Shown here piece after piece: positions 12,110 to 22,974 of a DNA stretch of 64,000 nt (its first letter is position 1; every line of letters begins with the position of its first letter). The notes below the pieces were generated by a model. It was not told the DNA's origin. It ran no database searches and saw only the letters and a list, made by a program, of their open reading frames with translations. Source of the DNA: Rapana venosa (Eukaryota; Mollusca; Gastropoda; Neogastropoda; Muricidae); assembly GCA_028751875.1 (NCBI GenBank), contig CM054145.1:7083085-7147084 (forward strand), written 5' to 3'. A program made the translations under genes and the position numbers.

Positions 12110-12425
12110 GGAAAATACAGAGAGAGAGCAGGGGGGGGGGGGGTTGTGGAGAGAGCGAGGGAGGGAGAGGAGGGGGGGGGGGGGCAGAAAGAGAAGGGGG
12201 AAGAGACACACACAGAGTGAGGTACAGAGAGAGAGAAACGGGAAAATACGGAGAGAAGGGGGGGGGGGGGGTGACAGAGAGGGAGAGACAGAGGGAGGGA
12301 GAGGAGAAAAAGAGAGGGAGGGAGAAAACAGAGGGGGAGAGAAACAGAGGGGTGGGGGAGAAAGAGAAGGCGGGAAAGACACAGATATATATATATATAT
12401 ATAGAGAGAGAGGGGGGGGGGGGGG
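11845..12425 (+). repeat. GA tracts with periodic long G runs, higher-order repeat
   Basis: Modules containing CGGGAAAATACGGAGAGA, a G run of 10 or more, GAAAGAGAAGGGGGAAGAG and ACACACAGAGTGAGG recur three times (near 11920, 12105 and 12238). A fourth partial is at 12890-13040. Confidence 0.88.
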
Positions 12426-12426
12426 G

Positions 12427-12559
12427 GATACGGTGGTCTAGAGGTAACGCGCCTGTCTAGAATGCGAAAAGTCCGGGTCGGGTGTGTGCGTGGTTCGTAT
12501 CCCGTTTGGGCCGAAATTTTTCCCCATCCATTAGACCATGAGTGGTGGTCTGGGCGCTA

Positions 12560-12590
<31 letters not shown>

Positions 12591-12835
12591 CGTGTGTTAC
12601 ACAAAATTTTCAGCGCACGTAAAAGAATCTACGGCAACAAGAGAGTTGTCCCTGGCAAAATTCTTAGAAAAAAGCCACTCTGATAGGGGGACAAATACAG
12701 TTGCAGACCAAAAGAAGAAAAAAGGGTGGCGCTGCTCTTGTGGCTCTCCCCGGGGACAGCAGCCCGAATTTCACGCAGAGAAATCTCGTGACTTAAGTGG
12801 TATAAAATAATAAAATAAAAATTAATAAAATAAAA
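12427..12835 (+). mobile_element. SINE-B copy 1 (tRNA-derived head, shared core, AAAAT tail)
   Basis: The head GGTGGTCTAGAGGTAACGCG and GGTTCGTATCC resemble tRNA A and B boxes. The core CGGATGAGACGATAAACC is shared with SINE-C and SINE-D. The body contains GCAACAAGAGAGTTGTCCC and CACTCTGATAGGG, and the 3' end ACTTAAGTGGTATAAAATAA runs into an AAAAT-rich tail. Confidence 0.85.
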
Positions 12836-12869
12836 TAAAAAATAAAGAGACACACACAACGTGAGGTAA

Positions 12870-13050
12870 CAGAAGAGAGAGAGAGAGAGGGGGGGGGGGA
12901 ATACGGAGAGAGTGGGGGGGGGGGGGGGGTGACAAAGAGGGAGAGAGAGAGAGAGAGGGGAGAGAGAGAGAGGGAGAAAGAGAGGGGGATAGAGAAAGAG
13001 GGGGGAGGGAGAGAGACAGAGGGGAGGGGGGGGGGGAGACAAGAGAGTGA
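12870..13050 (+). repeat. GA tract with G runs, partial module of the 11.8-12.4 kb array
   Basis: GGAATACGGAGAGAGTGGGG and GACAAAGAGGGAGAG repeat the neighbouring array; separated from it by SINE-B copy 1, which appears to have inserted inside one array. Confidence 0.8.
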
Positions 13051-13074
13051 GGGAGAGAGATAGACAGACAGAAA

Positions 13075-13395
13075 CTACTGTTGTCTGTCATATGAGCAAC
13101 AATGCCCTGAGCTGCCGTTAAGCACCCGACAAGTCAGGCCCAGCGCATCCTCCGACTTCGGCATGGGAGATAATTGTTATCTTTTAAGTCTTTCTAGTAG
13201 AAAAAAAAAGGGGGGGGGGGGGGGCAGGAGAATGGACCAAGAAGGCAGAAAATTAGACAAGAAAGAGGTGGTGACAGGAAGGAAAGGAACAAGGCAGAAA
13301 CAAAGAGAGGGATAGAAAAGAGGGAATTCCTAGCACAGAATTTCCAGAAGGTGGGGATGCTGTTTAGCTCCCGGCATCCCCACGGGGGATTTTGA
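13075..13395 (-). mobile_element. Repeat F, copy 2
   Basis: Complete inverted copy: 3' block GAGCTGCCGTTAAGCACCCG, GACAAGTCAGGCCCAGCGCA; 5' hairpin GGTGGGGATGCTG...CGGCATCCCCACGG at 13349-13385. An internal poly(A)/poly(G) run interrupts the C/T-rich part. Confidence 0.78.
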
Positions 13396-13454
13396 CAATT
13401 TGAATGCCCATAATTAACATTAAAAAATATGGAAGAATTATATGTTTATTTTAT

Positions 13455-13653
13455 TTTTTATTCCGAGGATACTGGAATAAGCTCTCGTGCGCTTTTTTTC
13501 ATCCATTCCATTTGTTACTTTTGTCATCCATTCCCACCGGCACACAATAGCCTACTCTTCCGAAAAGCGGAACGGGTTTTAACGTGTGCGCAAGATGTTC
13601 TGCGTGCGTTCGTAACCGTGACCTCGGTTTTATAGTCTCATCCGAAGGGGTTT
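13455..13653 (-). mobile_element. SINE-C 3' part
   Basis: Runs from the tail (TTCCGAGGATACTGGAATAA) through CGGAACGGGTTTTAACG to the core TTTATAGTCTCATCCGAAG, where it is truncated. Confidence 0.8.
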
Positions 13654-13859
13654 TATGGGTTACTGGAATTTTAATATATAGAACATGAGAAGAAATCTTT
13701 CAGGTCTAAAGGAGTAGGGTATACGCATACATAAAACTAAACACGACCTTTTTGCTCCTGTAAGTCACCTACCTGAATCCCTTGTGTCAATAATTCTATA
13801 AGCGTGATTATACACATCATTATTGATGTACCTTTTGTTAGGTATGTGTGTCTTGCATA

Positions 13860-14168
13860 ATAATGTGTGTGTGTGTGTGCGTGTGCGTGTGTGCGCGCAA
13901 TAATATAAGTGTGATTATACACAATTATTGACGTACCTTTTGTGTTATGTGTGTCTTGCATAATGGTGTGTGTGTGTATGTGTGGGAGAGAGAGAGAGAG
14001 AGAGTAGAGAGAGAGAGAGAGAGAGAGAGTATAAGTGAGTGAATGATGTGAGTGTGTGTGTGTGTGGAGACAGACAGATAGACAGACAGTGTGACTTCGT
14101 ATGTGTGTGCGTGCCTCTGTGTGTGTGGAGACAGAGAGAGTGTGTGTGTGGAGGTGTGTGGTGTGTGT

Positions 14169-14206
<38 letters not shown>

Positions 14207-14210
14207 GTTG
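13860..14210 (+). repeat. GT/GA arrays with a ~100-bp duplicated motif
   Basis: AGTGTGATTATACACA...ATTGACGTACCTTTTGTG and TGTGTCTTGCATAAT appear at 13800-13862 and 13905-13962, followed by GT and GA arrays. Confidence 0.85.
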
Positions 14211-14544
14211 TTGTCGTCGTCGTCTTCAATTTAACGTCTGTTCACTCTTAGTGATATTAGACGAGGAAGGTGGACAGTATAGTGGGTGAAAGTTCAAGAA
14301 AGTAGAGAACGGGGGTAGAAGGAGAAAGCAGTTAGAGTGTGTTGGTGAATTTGTGTTTTAGAATTAGAAATATTATATAATAATGGATAGTTAAAGAAGT
14401 TATCTTTAACTTAAGCACAACTTAAACTTAACAAAGTGTGAACGTGAAACAACAGGGGGGAAAACCCCCCAGGTAACTACAACAAATGTTCAAGGGGACT
14501 GTGCAATAGACATCTAGCAATAGCAATCTAGTTGTTGTTGTTAG

Positions 14545-14586
<42 letters not shown>

Positions 14587-14645
14587 CGCGTACGCGTACG
14601 CACGTGCGTGAGCGCGTTTCTTAAATTTCGTAACAAGCTTTCAAC

Positions 14646-15029
14646 TTGTTTGGAGCAGAAAATAATAGAAGTGTAAGCGGACACCTGCTACACACAATAT
14701 TCACCTCAGTCCATCTGTCACCTGTTTGCTTTCCCTCTCTCTCTCCCTGCCTTCCTTGTGAAGCCAGTTATATAACAACGGAACATTTAGCCGTATGTAA
14801 GCAGGCCTCTCTTTGTAGTAACGGGTCAGAGAGTCCTTGGGTCTGTGCTGTGTGTGGTGGTCGGTCACCTCTGTTGTCTAGCCCTACTGATTCATTGTGC
14901 CTTCGTTTACAGAGGAATGGGGTCAGTTGTTCAGTCCTTCCCCGTGAGATTCGTTCAATCTGTGGGTGCTGTTCGTTTCTAACCACAAACTTAGCCAGGT
15001 GTTCGTTGGCTGAACAGGAAACCAGTTAA
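14646..15029 (+). other. Unassigned 127-codon open frame in non-repeat sequence
   Basis: The one stretch of several hundred bases in 11-15 kb without low complexity. The frame contains Cys-rich runs such as CKQASLCSNGSESPWVCAVC and ICGCCSFLTTN. No domain is recognised, start and stop have no supporting context, and it may be chance. Listed because it is the only non-repetitive ORF over 100 codons in this part. Confidence 0.2.
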
Positions 15030-15714
15030 GACTAGGTACAGGATACTGGCGAGTTTTGATTTTGGTCGAAGCATTTGCTGATTTGTTTTGTTTTTATTAT
15101 TTGTTTGTTTATTTACTTATTCTTTTACATCGGGGATAATGGAATTGCCACTCATGTGGGGGGGTTTTCAGCTAAAGGATACTGGCATTTTTCTAAATGT
15201 TTACTTTAAAATAAAAAATTATTTTTCATCGAGGATAATGGAATAAACACTCATGTGCTTTTCCAGCTAAAGGATACTGGCTTTTTTTTTTTTAATTAAA
15301 AAAGCTTATTTATTTGTTTGTACTTTTATGTATTGATTTGTTTATTCATTTATGTATTTATTTTACGAGTTTATTTATTTATTCTTTTGCATCGAGGATA
15401 ATGGAATAAGCATTCATGTGCCCTCTTTTTACATTCAGTCCCTGTGTGTATGTTTATTCAATTGACGTCTTTTTTTTTAAAGGAAAATTGTCGGTTGTTT
15501 TCATTACCTGTGAATGTTTAATGCCGTTATTTTTAGTCTATTCAGTCACACCCCCACCCCCCCTTCTCCTGTTGGTCATTATAGGTATCATGTAGGGGCC
15601 ATAATGTGTGTGTTGATGTTGTAACCTGAGCACAACAACATAAACTACTGGCTTGTTACTATGTTGATTCTGTTCTTCATGTTATTTTTAAAGTTTATTT
15701 TTGAAAGGATAAAC

Positions 15715-16064
15715 TTTCCACCGAGGGGATGCAGGTGGGCTGTCAGTATAAAAGAGCATCCCCACCTTCTGGAAATTCTGCGCAAGCCATTCCCTCTTTT
15801 CTATCCCTCTCTTTGTTTCTGCCGTGTTTCTTTTCTTCCCGTCACCTCCTTCTTGTCTATTTTCTGCCTTCTTGCTCCACCTTCCTTTCCTTTTTTTTTT
15901 CTTTTTTTTTTACCAGAGAGACTTAAAAGATAATGTTTTCTCCCTTGCCGAAGTCGGATGTGCTGGGCCTGACTTTGTCAGGGGCTTAACGGCAGCAGCG
16001 CAACGCAGTTTTCGTTCATACTGTGACAGATAACAGAGGTTGCTGTCTGAGCGTTAGACGGAGA
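15715..16064 (+). mobile_element. Repeat F (hairpin-ended repeat, GAA-tailed), copy 1
   Basis: 5' end has an inverted repeat GGGGATGC...GCATCCCC. The body is C/T-rich with CACCTTCTGGAAATTCTG and TTCCCTCTTTTCTATCCC, followed by a conserved 3' block with GTCGGATGTGCTGGGCCTGA and TTAACGGCAGCA. It ends GAGACGAAGAAGG, merging into the ~1 kb GGA/GAA tract. Class unknown; no pol III boxes are evident to me. Confidence 0.78.
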
Positions 16065-17037
16065 CGAAGAAGGAGGAGGAGGAGGAAGAAGAAGAAGGAG
16101 GAGGAGAAGAGGAAGAAGGAGGAGGAGGAGGAAGAAGAAGAAGGAGGAGGAGGAGAAGAGGAAGAAGGAGGAGGAAAGAAGAAGGAGGAGGAGAAGAGGA
16201 AGAAGGAGGAGGAAGAAGAAGAAGAAGGAGGAGGAGAAGAGGAAGAAGGAGGAGGAGGAGGAAGAAGAAGAAGAAGGAGGAGGAGAAGAGGAAGAGGAGG
16301 AGGAGGAGGAAGAAGAAGGAGGAGGAGAAGAGGAAGAAGAAGAGGAAGAAGGAGGAGGAGGAGGAAGAAGAAGAAGGAGGAGGAGGAGAAGAGGAAGAAG
16401 GAGGAGAAGAGGAAGAAGGAGGAGGAGGAGGAAGAAGAAGAAGAAGGAGGAGGAGAAGAGGAAGAAGGAGAAGAAGAAGAAGAAGGAGGAGGAGGAGGAG
16501 GAGAAGAAGAAGAAGGAGGAGGAGAAGAGGAAGAAGGAGAAGAAGAGGAAGAAGGAGGAGGAGGAGGAAGAAGAAGAAGGAGGAGGAGGAGAAGAGGAAG
16601 AAGGAGAAGAAGGAGGAGGAAGAAGAAGGAGGAGGAGGAGGAAGAAGAAGAAGAAGGAGGAGGAGATGAGGAAGAAGGAGGAGGAGAGAGAGGAAGAAGG
16701 AGGAGGAGGAGGAAGAAGAAGAAGGAGGAGGAGGAGAAGAGGAAGAAGGAGAAGAAGAGGAAGAAGGAGGAGGAAGAAGAAGGAGGAGGAGGAGGAAGAA
16801 GAAGAAGAAGGAGGAGGAGAGAGGAAGAAGGAGAAGAAGAGGAAGAAGGAGGAGGAGGAGGAAGAAGAAGAAGGAGGAGGAGGAGATGAGGAAGAAGGAG
16901 GAGGAGAAGAGGAAGAAGGAGGAGGAGGAGGAAGAAGAAGGAGGAGGAGGAGATGAGGTAAGAAGGAGGAGAAGGAGAAGAGGAAGAAGGAGAAGAAGGA
17001 GGAGGAGGAGAAGAAGAAGAAGAACAACAACAACAAC
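16065..17037 (+). repeat. ~970-bp pure purine GGA/GAA tract
   Basis: Nearly uninterrupted A/G sequence with a loose 40-50 bp higher-order pattern (GAAGAGGAAGAAGGAGG then GAGGAGGAAGAAGAAG). It starts inside the GAA tail of repeat F copy 1 and ends at AACAACAACAACAAC before SINE-A copy 4. Confidence 0.95.
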
Positions 17038-17064
17038 TGAACAAGAACAGTTTGAAGAAAAGGA

Positions 17065-17357
17065 GGGTAACGGTAAAGGAGTCCCATAACCTATAAGGTC
17101 GTAGGGGAGCGAGGCGTCAGAGACCTCACTTCTCTAGGGCCAGCATATTGAGGGCGGCGCCCATCTCCTCTCCCTCGCTGCTTTACCTTCCCTGACCCTA
17201 AAGAGGGCAGGTACCCATTTACAGCTGGGGGAACTGGGGGAACTGTACTGAAGCCAAGGCGCGCAAACGGTCACCCATCCAACTGGTCACCACGCTCCAC
17301 GCTGCTTAACTTGGCTGGGGGAAAGCGAGTGCTCCGACCACTGAGCTATCCCGTCCC
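17065..17357 (-). mobile_element. SINE-A copy 4
   Basis: Full-length copy lying at the end of the GGA/GAA purine tract. The 5S-like block reads GACCGTTTGCGCGCC on the minus strand as in other copies. Confidence 0.87.
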
Positions 17358-17440
17358 CTAAAGAAAAGCACAGCAAAAAACAAAACAACCCCCCCCCCAC
17401 CACCCCCAAAAAAAAAAAGCAGTATTGGCTAGCTGAACAC

Positions 17441-17489
<49 letters not shown>

Positions 17490-17494
17490 TCAAG

Positions 17495-17840
17495 GAATTC
17501 GAACTCAAACTCGAAGGATTTATTCACAAAAAGGCCATTGGCCCATACATGAAGGGGGTTGCCGAACTGCTTAGTATTTTGGTGGGGGTAAAAGCAATAG
17601 TAACGACAACATGTTACTGTATAACAAAAAGTCAGCTACAAAAATATGACTTAGGATAACAATATCTCTCTTATTCTGAAAGCTTTACACAAATATAAAG
17701 TGAGGCTGCGCACAACCTCAGGATCACTTGATGCCAGGAGTAAACAGAGTCTAAATAAATTGGGCTGTCTACTATATCTAACAGGGATGTAGTTCTGCCT
17801 TACATCCTCTAATACTGGACAGCACAACACAAAATGTGTG
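17495..17840 (-). mobile_element. LINE 3' end with RT C-terminal peptide and TTCGAG tail
   Basis: Minus strand encodes HFVLCCPVLEDVRQNYIPVR, then SDPEVVRSLTLYLCKAFRIR and a stop near 17660, the Cys/His-containing C-terminus of jockey/CR1-like RTs. It continues into a 3' UTR with GTGAATAAATCC and a tail built from TTCGAGTT units. A related tail is at 23060-23105 (CTCGAACTCGAACTCGAAA on plus). Confidence 0.75.
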
Positions 17841-17841
17841 T

Positions 17842-17875
<34 letters not shown>

Positions 17876-18284
17876 GACAGACAGAGAGAGACAGCTGGGG
17901 CAAAGTGTTGCAAAATCACGTGTGGCTTCTCAGTCACAACAGTACTTCCACTAGCCTACCATTCCACGCTTCAGTGAATGTCGTTGATCCGTATTAATAC
18001 TCCATGTCAGTACCACTATAGACAAAGGGGGAAGGGGGGGGGGGGGGATAACGGGGAGAGGGGAGAGGGTTGGAGTAGGGTGGATGTGTTTGGCTATTGG
18101 TAGTTTATGTATCCGAATTCTTTGGACTTGTATTCTATGTAGGGGAAGGACAGTGGGTTGAATGGGGTGGGGGTTGCAATTGTAGTTCAGTTATTGGGTA
18201 TTCCCTTAGGGGTTTTCCCTCACTTTTTTCCCCAGATGATTAATGTCCAGGAGCCATCTGTAGTGTGGTGTAATCTGCAATAAA

Positions 18285-18775
18285 ATACAATACAGTGCGG
18301 TGAAAAATAGTGCAACACAGTTCAGTACGATACAATATAGTACAATACTATGCAATACAAAACAATACAGTTCAGTTCAGTACAATACAACACAATACAG
18401 TTCAGTACAATACAACACAATACAGTACAAATTAATGCAACACAATACAGTCCAGTGCAACACAATACAGTGCAATACTGTACAAATCAATACAACACAA
18501 TACAGCACAGTATACAACACAATATAGTACAATACTATACAAAACATTCAACACAATACATTTCAGTATAATACAACACAATATAGTACAATACTATACA
18601 AAACAGTCAACAAAATACAGTTCTGTTTAATACAACACATTATAGTAAAAATACTATACAAAACAATCACCACGAGTACAACACAATCTAGAACAATACT
18701 TTGCAAAACAACACAACACAATAATTTTATAATACAATACAATGTAAAACAATATGATACAATACAATGATGGTT
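18285..18775 (+). repeat. AATAC/AGTAC degenerate satellite
   Basis: ACAATACAGTACAATAC-type units with ACACAATACAG variants. Longer units (AGTACAATACTATACAAAAC) repeat near 18335, 18525, 18585 and 18645. Confidence 0.9.
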
Positions 18776-18857
18776 TATTCAGTTGTTTTTTGTAGGTCAC
18801 CTGGTCGATAATGAACAGTAAAAATATGCATGAACGATGGATGTATGACAAGCGAGT

Positions 18858-18980
18858 GTGTGTGTGTGTGTGCGTGTGTGTGCGTGCGTGCGTGCGTGTG
18901 TGTGTGCAGTGTGTGTGTGTGAGAGAGAGAGAGTGTGTGTGTGAGAGAGAGAGAGTGTGTGTGTGAGAGAGAGAGAGAGC

Positions 18981-19018
<38 letters not shown>
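18858..19018 (+). repeat. GT and GA composite array
   Basis: GTGTGTGTGAGAGAGAGAGA repeated three times, flanked by (TG)n. Confidence 0.9.
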
Positions 19019-19020
<2 letters not shown>

Positions 19021-19084
19021 ATGTGTAAATTTGACATGTTAACCCTAATAATTGTGGACGGTTGCTTGCATGTAAATGATTTAA

Positions 19085-19410
19085 ATGTAATGGCTTTGAT
19101 TTGTTGTTGTTGTTGTGCGTTCCCCAGCTTTACACCCTGGGGGTCACCCAGAACATGCACTCTGCCTCACTCATCCCACCTGGGAATCACTGTGAGATAG
19201 GAAGCACACCGGATGAGAAGTTTGCGTGTATGACTCTTTTCAAGTACCGCGCCATATAGGCAGCCATACTCCGACTTCAGAGGATTTTGTTTCTCCTTTG
19301 ACAAAGGAGAGTGCAGGTTGTTGTGTCGAGAGCTTGTCATGGCTGAAGGCAATCTCAACATAACATTCCAGTGTAGGCCTTGGCAGTTAGCTGACGTCAA
19401 TAACTGACAC
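19085..19410 (-). repeat. Repeat J, inverted copy
   Basis: Contains one ~115-bp block plus the TGGCTGAAGGCAATCTCAAC and GGCCTTGGCAGTTAGCTGAC parts; about 130 bp shorter than the 5.4-kb copy. Confidence 0.8.
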
Positions 19411-19640
19411 AGCGTTTGGCCTGGGCCATGCTTTGATTTGTTGCTTTACAAGATTCAGCGCTATATAAATTCCATACATTATTATTATTATATACATTTC
19501 ACACATTGTTATCATCATCATCATTATCGTACAAATCATACGTGAACCCGCACATCTCCCCTCCCTGAAGAAGCCCAAAGTACTAAGGAGTAGGTCATTG
19601 TGTGCCGGTGGGAACGGATGACAAAATCTACGTTCATTAA

Positions 19641-19926
19641 TGTAAAGGTGTCCCATAACCTATGTGGTCGTAAGGGAGCGAGGCGTCAGATACCTCAACA
19701 TCTCTAGGGGCCAGCATATTGAGGGCGGCGCCCATCTCTCCCTCGCTGCTTTACCTTCCCTGACCCTAAAGAGGGCAGGTTCCCATTTACAGCTGGGTGA
19801 ACTGGGAGACTGTACTGAAGCCAAGGCGCGCAAACGGTCACCCATCCAACTGCTAACCACACTCAATGTTGCTTAACCTTGACTGGGGAAAAGCGAGTGC
19901 TCCGACCACTGAGCTATCGCGTCCCC
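19641..19926 (-). mobile_element. SINE-A copy 5
   Basis: Near full-length copy, preceded by a short fragment of SINE-C (about 19585-19635, with the conserved GTGTGCCGGTGGGAACGGAT). Confidence 0.85.
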
Positions 19927-20339
19927 CTCTATTTCATTCAGTGTAAAAGGCATGCTGAAGCAGGTTACTGCTGGACTGACCTACGGAACGTCTAACTTCT
20001 TGTTCCGTCAGCTCTCAGGCATTCCATTCCGATTCCGACGGAAGGGGTGTCGGTGGTGGTTGGGGGAAGGGTGTGTGCTTTTTGGTCGCTTACTTCATTG
20101 TTTTCATGTTTCGACATAGTTCATTGGTCTGTTTTGACCTGCCCGCTGTAAAGCCTTCAAGGACAAAACAGGTTTGGGAGGTGGGGGTAAAGGGGGTGAG
20201 TTTGGGGGGGGGGGGACAATATGTGTGTGTGTGTGTGTGTGTGTGGATGACCATTGTTGTTACGGTTTATTGCAGATTCCCTGAAATCTTAGAATTACGT
20301 TTGTAGATATGGATTGGACTTCTAAGGAATTTAGATAAG

Positions 20340-20523
20340 CATATTCAACAAGTTGTATCCAATTCTCCTTCTACTTCTTTATCATCTTCTTCCTCTACTT
20401 CTTCTTCATCTTCTTCATCATCATCATCTTCTTCTATATCGTTTTCTTTCTTCTACTACTACTTCTTCTTCATCATTATCATCTTCTTTCTTCTTCTACT
20501 ACTACTTCTTCATCATCATCATG
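20340..20523 (+). repeat. TTC/ATC/TAC array
   Basis: CTTCTTCATCATCATC with TACTAC variants, abutting the LINE 3' end at 20521. Confidence 0.85.
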
Positions 20524-20689
20524 TGGAATGATCTCCCTCTCTCTATCCGCCAAAAGCCTTCTTATGACACTTTAAAATCCAGTCTCAAGACATATTTATT
20601 TCAAACCTAAGATTTTCCTCTCCTGCTTCATCTCATAGTTTTTTCCTGCCTTCAACAGCCAAGATTCTATTGCCCTACCAGGGTGTGTA

Positions 20690-20724
<35 letters not shown>

Positions 20725-20893
20725 GTGTGTGTGTGTGTGTGTGTGCATGCGTGCGTGCACATTTGGACTTGATGGAACTATTACTTGCTACTGGTTGTAT
20801 GACTGTGTAAGAATGAGTTGAGTGCAAGCGCTTTGATTTGTCTCTGCAAGATATAGCACTATATAAATTCCATTTATTATTATTATTATCATC
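20521..20893 (+). mobile_element. LINE 3' end (L2/CR1-like), with ATT-repeat tail
   Basis: Encodes WNDLPLSIRQKPSYDTLKSS then LKTYLFQT and stop (20605-20610), the usual C-terminus of L2/CR1-type reverse transcriptases. The 3' UTR is interrupted by a (TG)n run, and the end has AGCACTATATAAATTCC followed by (ATT)n. The same end occurs alone at 19415-19492 (+), 24322-24408 (+) and 51040-51108 (-). Confidence 0.8.
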
Positions 20894-21195
20894 ATATTCT
20901 TAATTCTACTTCTTTCTTCTTCAGCTTCTTCTCTGTTCTTTTTCTTCAGACTTCTCCATCTTACTTCATCATCATTTTCTTCTACTTCTTCTTTCTCTTC
21001 TGCATTCCCTTATCGGGTGGAGTGCCTAGTGCCTAGAGCCTGGTCGTCTTCTCCAGTGCTTGTTGTTCACTCTGCAGGAGGTCTGTCTGCCCGCTGGCCT
21101 CAGCCCACACGTTCCCACTTCAGGGCAGCTCATCACAAAGTTCATTAGAAAAATAACATTCAGATTTGCATGAAAAACAGGCAGGAGAGTGGGCT

Positions 21196-22974
21196 TACTT
21201 ACTTAATCCTCTTCATCCCATGTGCCGGGACACAAGGCGCCAACAAAATCCCTCCAGCCTTTTCTGTCTTGGGCAAGCCAGCTCAATTCATTCCAGGTCT
21301 TGCCCGCCTCTCTCATCTCCTCCTCTACTGTCCTCCTCCAAGTGCCGAGTGGTCTGCCTCGTTTCCTCTTCCCTGGTGGTGCCCATCTCAGCGCAGTATG
21401 AGGGAGTCTGTTCTTGCCCATTCGGAGAGAGTGTCCCAGCCACCTCCATCGCCGCTGTTTTACCTCGGCCACAATGTTGTTAATGCCGGTGCGCTTTGAT
21501 ACTTCCCTGTTGGTGACATGCTGCTGCCAGGAAGTTTCAGGATTCGGCGAAGACACCTTCCTTCAAAGCCTCTGAGCTGCTCTCAATCTTCTTGTTGGTT
21601 CTCCATGTCTCCGGGGCATATAGGAGTACTGAGCGTACATTGGACTTGTAGATCTTCAACTTGGTTTTGGTGTGCAGGACAGTTGACTTCCAAATGTTTT
21701 TCAACCCACTAAATGCCCGGGCTGCAAGTCCTATCCTGGTTGAAATTTCTTTCTCAATGTTACTGTCGGCTGAGATGTAGCTGCCGAGGTACTTGAAGTG
21801 TTCTACCTCCTCTAGAGCTGAGCCTCGCACACTGGTCTTCTCTGCACTCTTTGTCTTCACTTTCATGATCTTGGTCTTGTCGGGGTGAACCTGGAGTCCC
21901 ACGCTGCTGGCTATTTGGTCAACTCGTGATGTTTTTTCCTGGATGTCTTTCTGTGCATGCGACAGCAGTGCAATATCGTCGGCAAAGTCACAGTCTTCAA
22001 GCCTGGCTGTCAGTCCCCATACCAGCCCTCTCGCCCTATCGCTGGTGGCCCTCCTCATCACCCAGTCGATGACGACGAGGAAAATTGTCGGCGAGATCAC
22101 GCAACCTTGTCTGACCCCTGTCTGCACGTGGAACCATTCGCTCTGCTGTCCATCATGTCGCACACAGCACTGGTTATCTGCGTACATGTCCTGTAGAATG
22201 CTGATGACTTTCAGAGGAAATCCATAGGCTTCCAAGATCTTCCACAGCGAAGGGTGATGGATGCTGTCAAAAGCCTTTTGGAAATCAACATAGTTGATGT
22301 AGAGTGATGAGTTCCATTCGATGGACTGTTCCACAATTGTTCATAGAACAAAGATCTGATCTGTGCAGCTTCTCCCGCTTCTGAACCCTGCCTGCTCTTC
22401 CCGTAGGGTTCTCTCGATGGCTTGCCTCATACGCTGTAGAAGGACACGGCAAAAGATCTTCCCGGGGACAGAGAGCAAGTTGATTCCCCGCCAATTGCCG
22501 CACTCTGAGAGGTCGCCCTTCTTGGGAAGTTTCACTATGATGCCTTTCTTCCATGTGTCTGGAACCTTCTCCTCTTCCCAAACTTTGTTGAATAATTTTG
22601 TTAAGACCTTTGCGCTCGTCTTGGGGTCTGCCTTCAACATGTCTGACGTGATTCTGTCCTCACCTGGTGCCCTGGATGGCTTCCACAATTTCCTGCTGAG
22701 TGATGCATCCACGTCTCATCTCTATCTTGAAACCCATGTCTTCGATGGTTGCTTCCTCATCTGGGTCCGGTCTGTTTAAAGTCTCTCTAAAGTGTTCTGC
22801 CCATCTGTTGAGTTGGTCTATGTCTTTTGTCAAAACTTTCCCGGTCTTGTTCTTCACTACAGTGGTTTTGCTGGTGAATCCACCTGTTAGGGTCTTGGTG
22901 ATCTTGTAGACGGTCCTAGAGTCTCCTTTCTCTGCTGCGGTTTGCGCCTCTGCTGCCAAGTTGTCTGCAAACTG
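21196..22974 (-). mobile_element. LINE (RTE-like non-LTR retrotransposon), 5'-truncated, with 12-bp TSD
   Basis: About 1779 bp flanked by GGAGAGTGGGCT (21184-21195 and 22975-22986). Minus-strand pieces encode most of a reverse transcriptase. The pre-RT part near 22660-22959 has QLNRWAEHFRETLN. Fingers at 22341-22712 show GDLSECGNWRGINLLSVPGK and EEQAGFRSGRSCTDQI. Palm at 21537-22334 shows VDFQKAFDSIHHPSLW, GVRQGCVISP and FADDIALLSH. The C-terminal part at 21203-21556 has RWRWLGHSLRMGK and PPGKRKRGRPLGTWRR. The 3' end is a short TAAG-type tail. At least two reading-frame breaks make it inactive. Confidence 0.9.
21203..22959 (-). pseudogene. Broken reverse-transcriptase ORF of the 21.2-23.0 kb LINE
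   Basis: The protein is split over at least three frames. The junction near 22330-22345 interrupts RSCTDQIF from the downstream VDFQKAFD, and another near 21540-21556 separates ...APETWRTNKK from the NPETSWQQHVTNREV part. The endonuclease domain is absent (5' truncation). Family assignment to RTE-like elements rests on the DFxKAFDS, RQGC and FADD motifs and the RWRWLGH-type C-terminus. Confidence 0.85.

Noticed and set aside
15978..17087. Minus-strand 369- and 342-codon poly-Ser/Leu/Phe/Pro frames and plus-strand poly-Glu/Arg/Gly frames
   Set aside because: By-products of the GGA/GAA purine tract.
22341..22712. Separate host gene encoding WRGINLLSVPGK
   Set aside because: It is the fingers part of the LINE reverse transcriptase, broken from neighbouring segments by frameshifts and enclosed by the same TSD.
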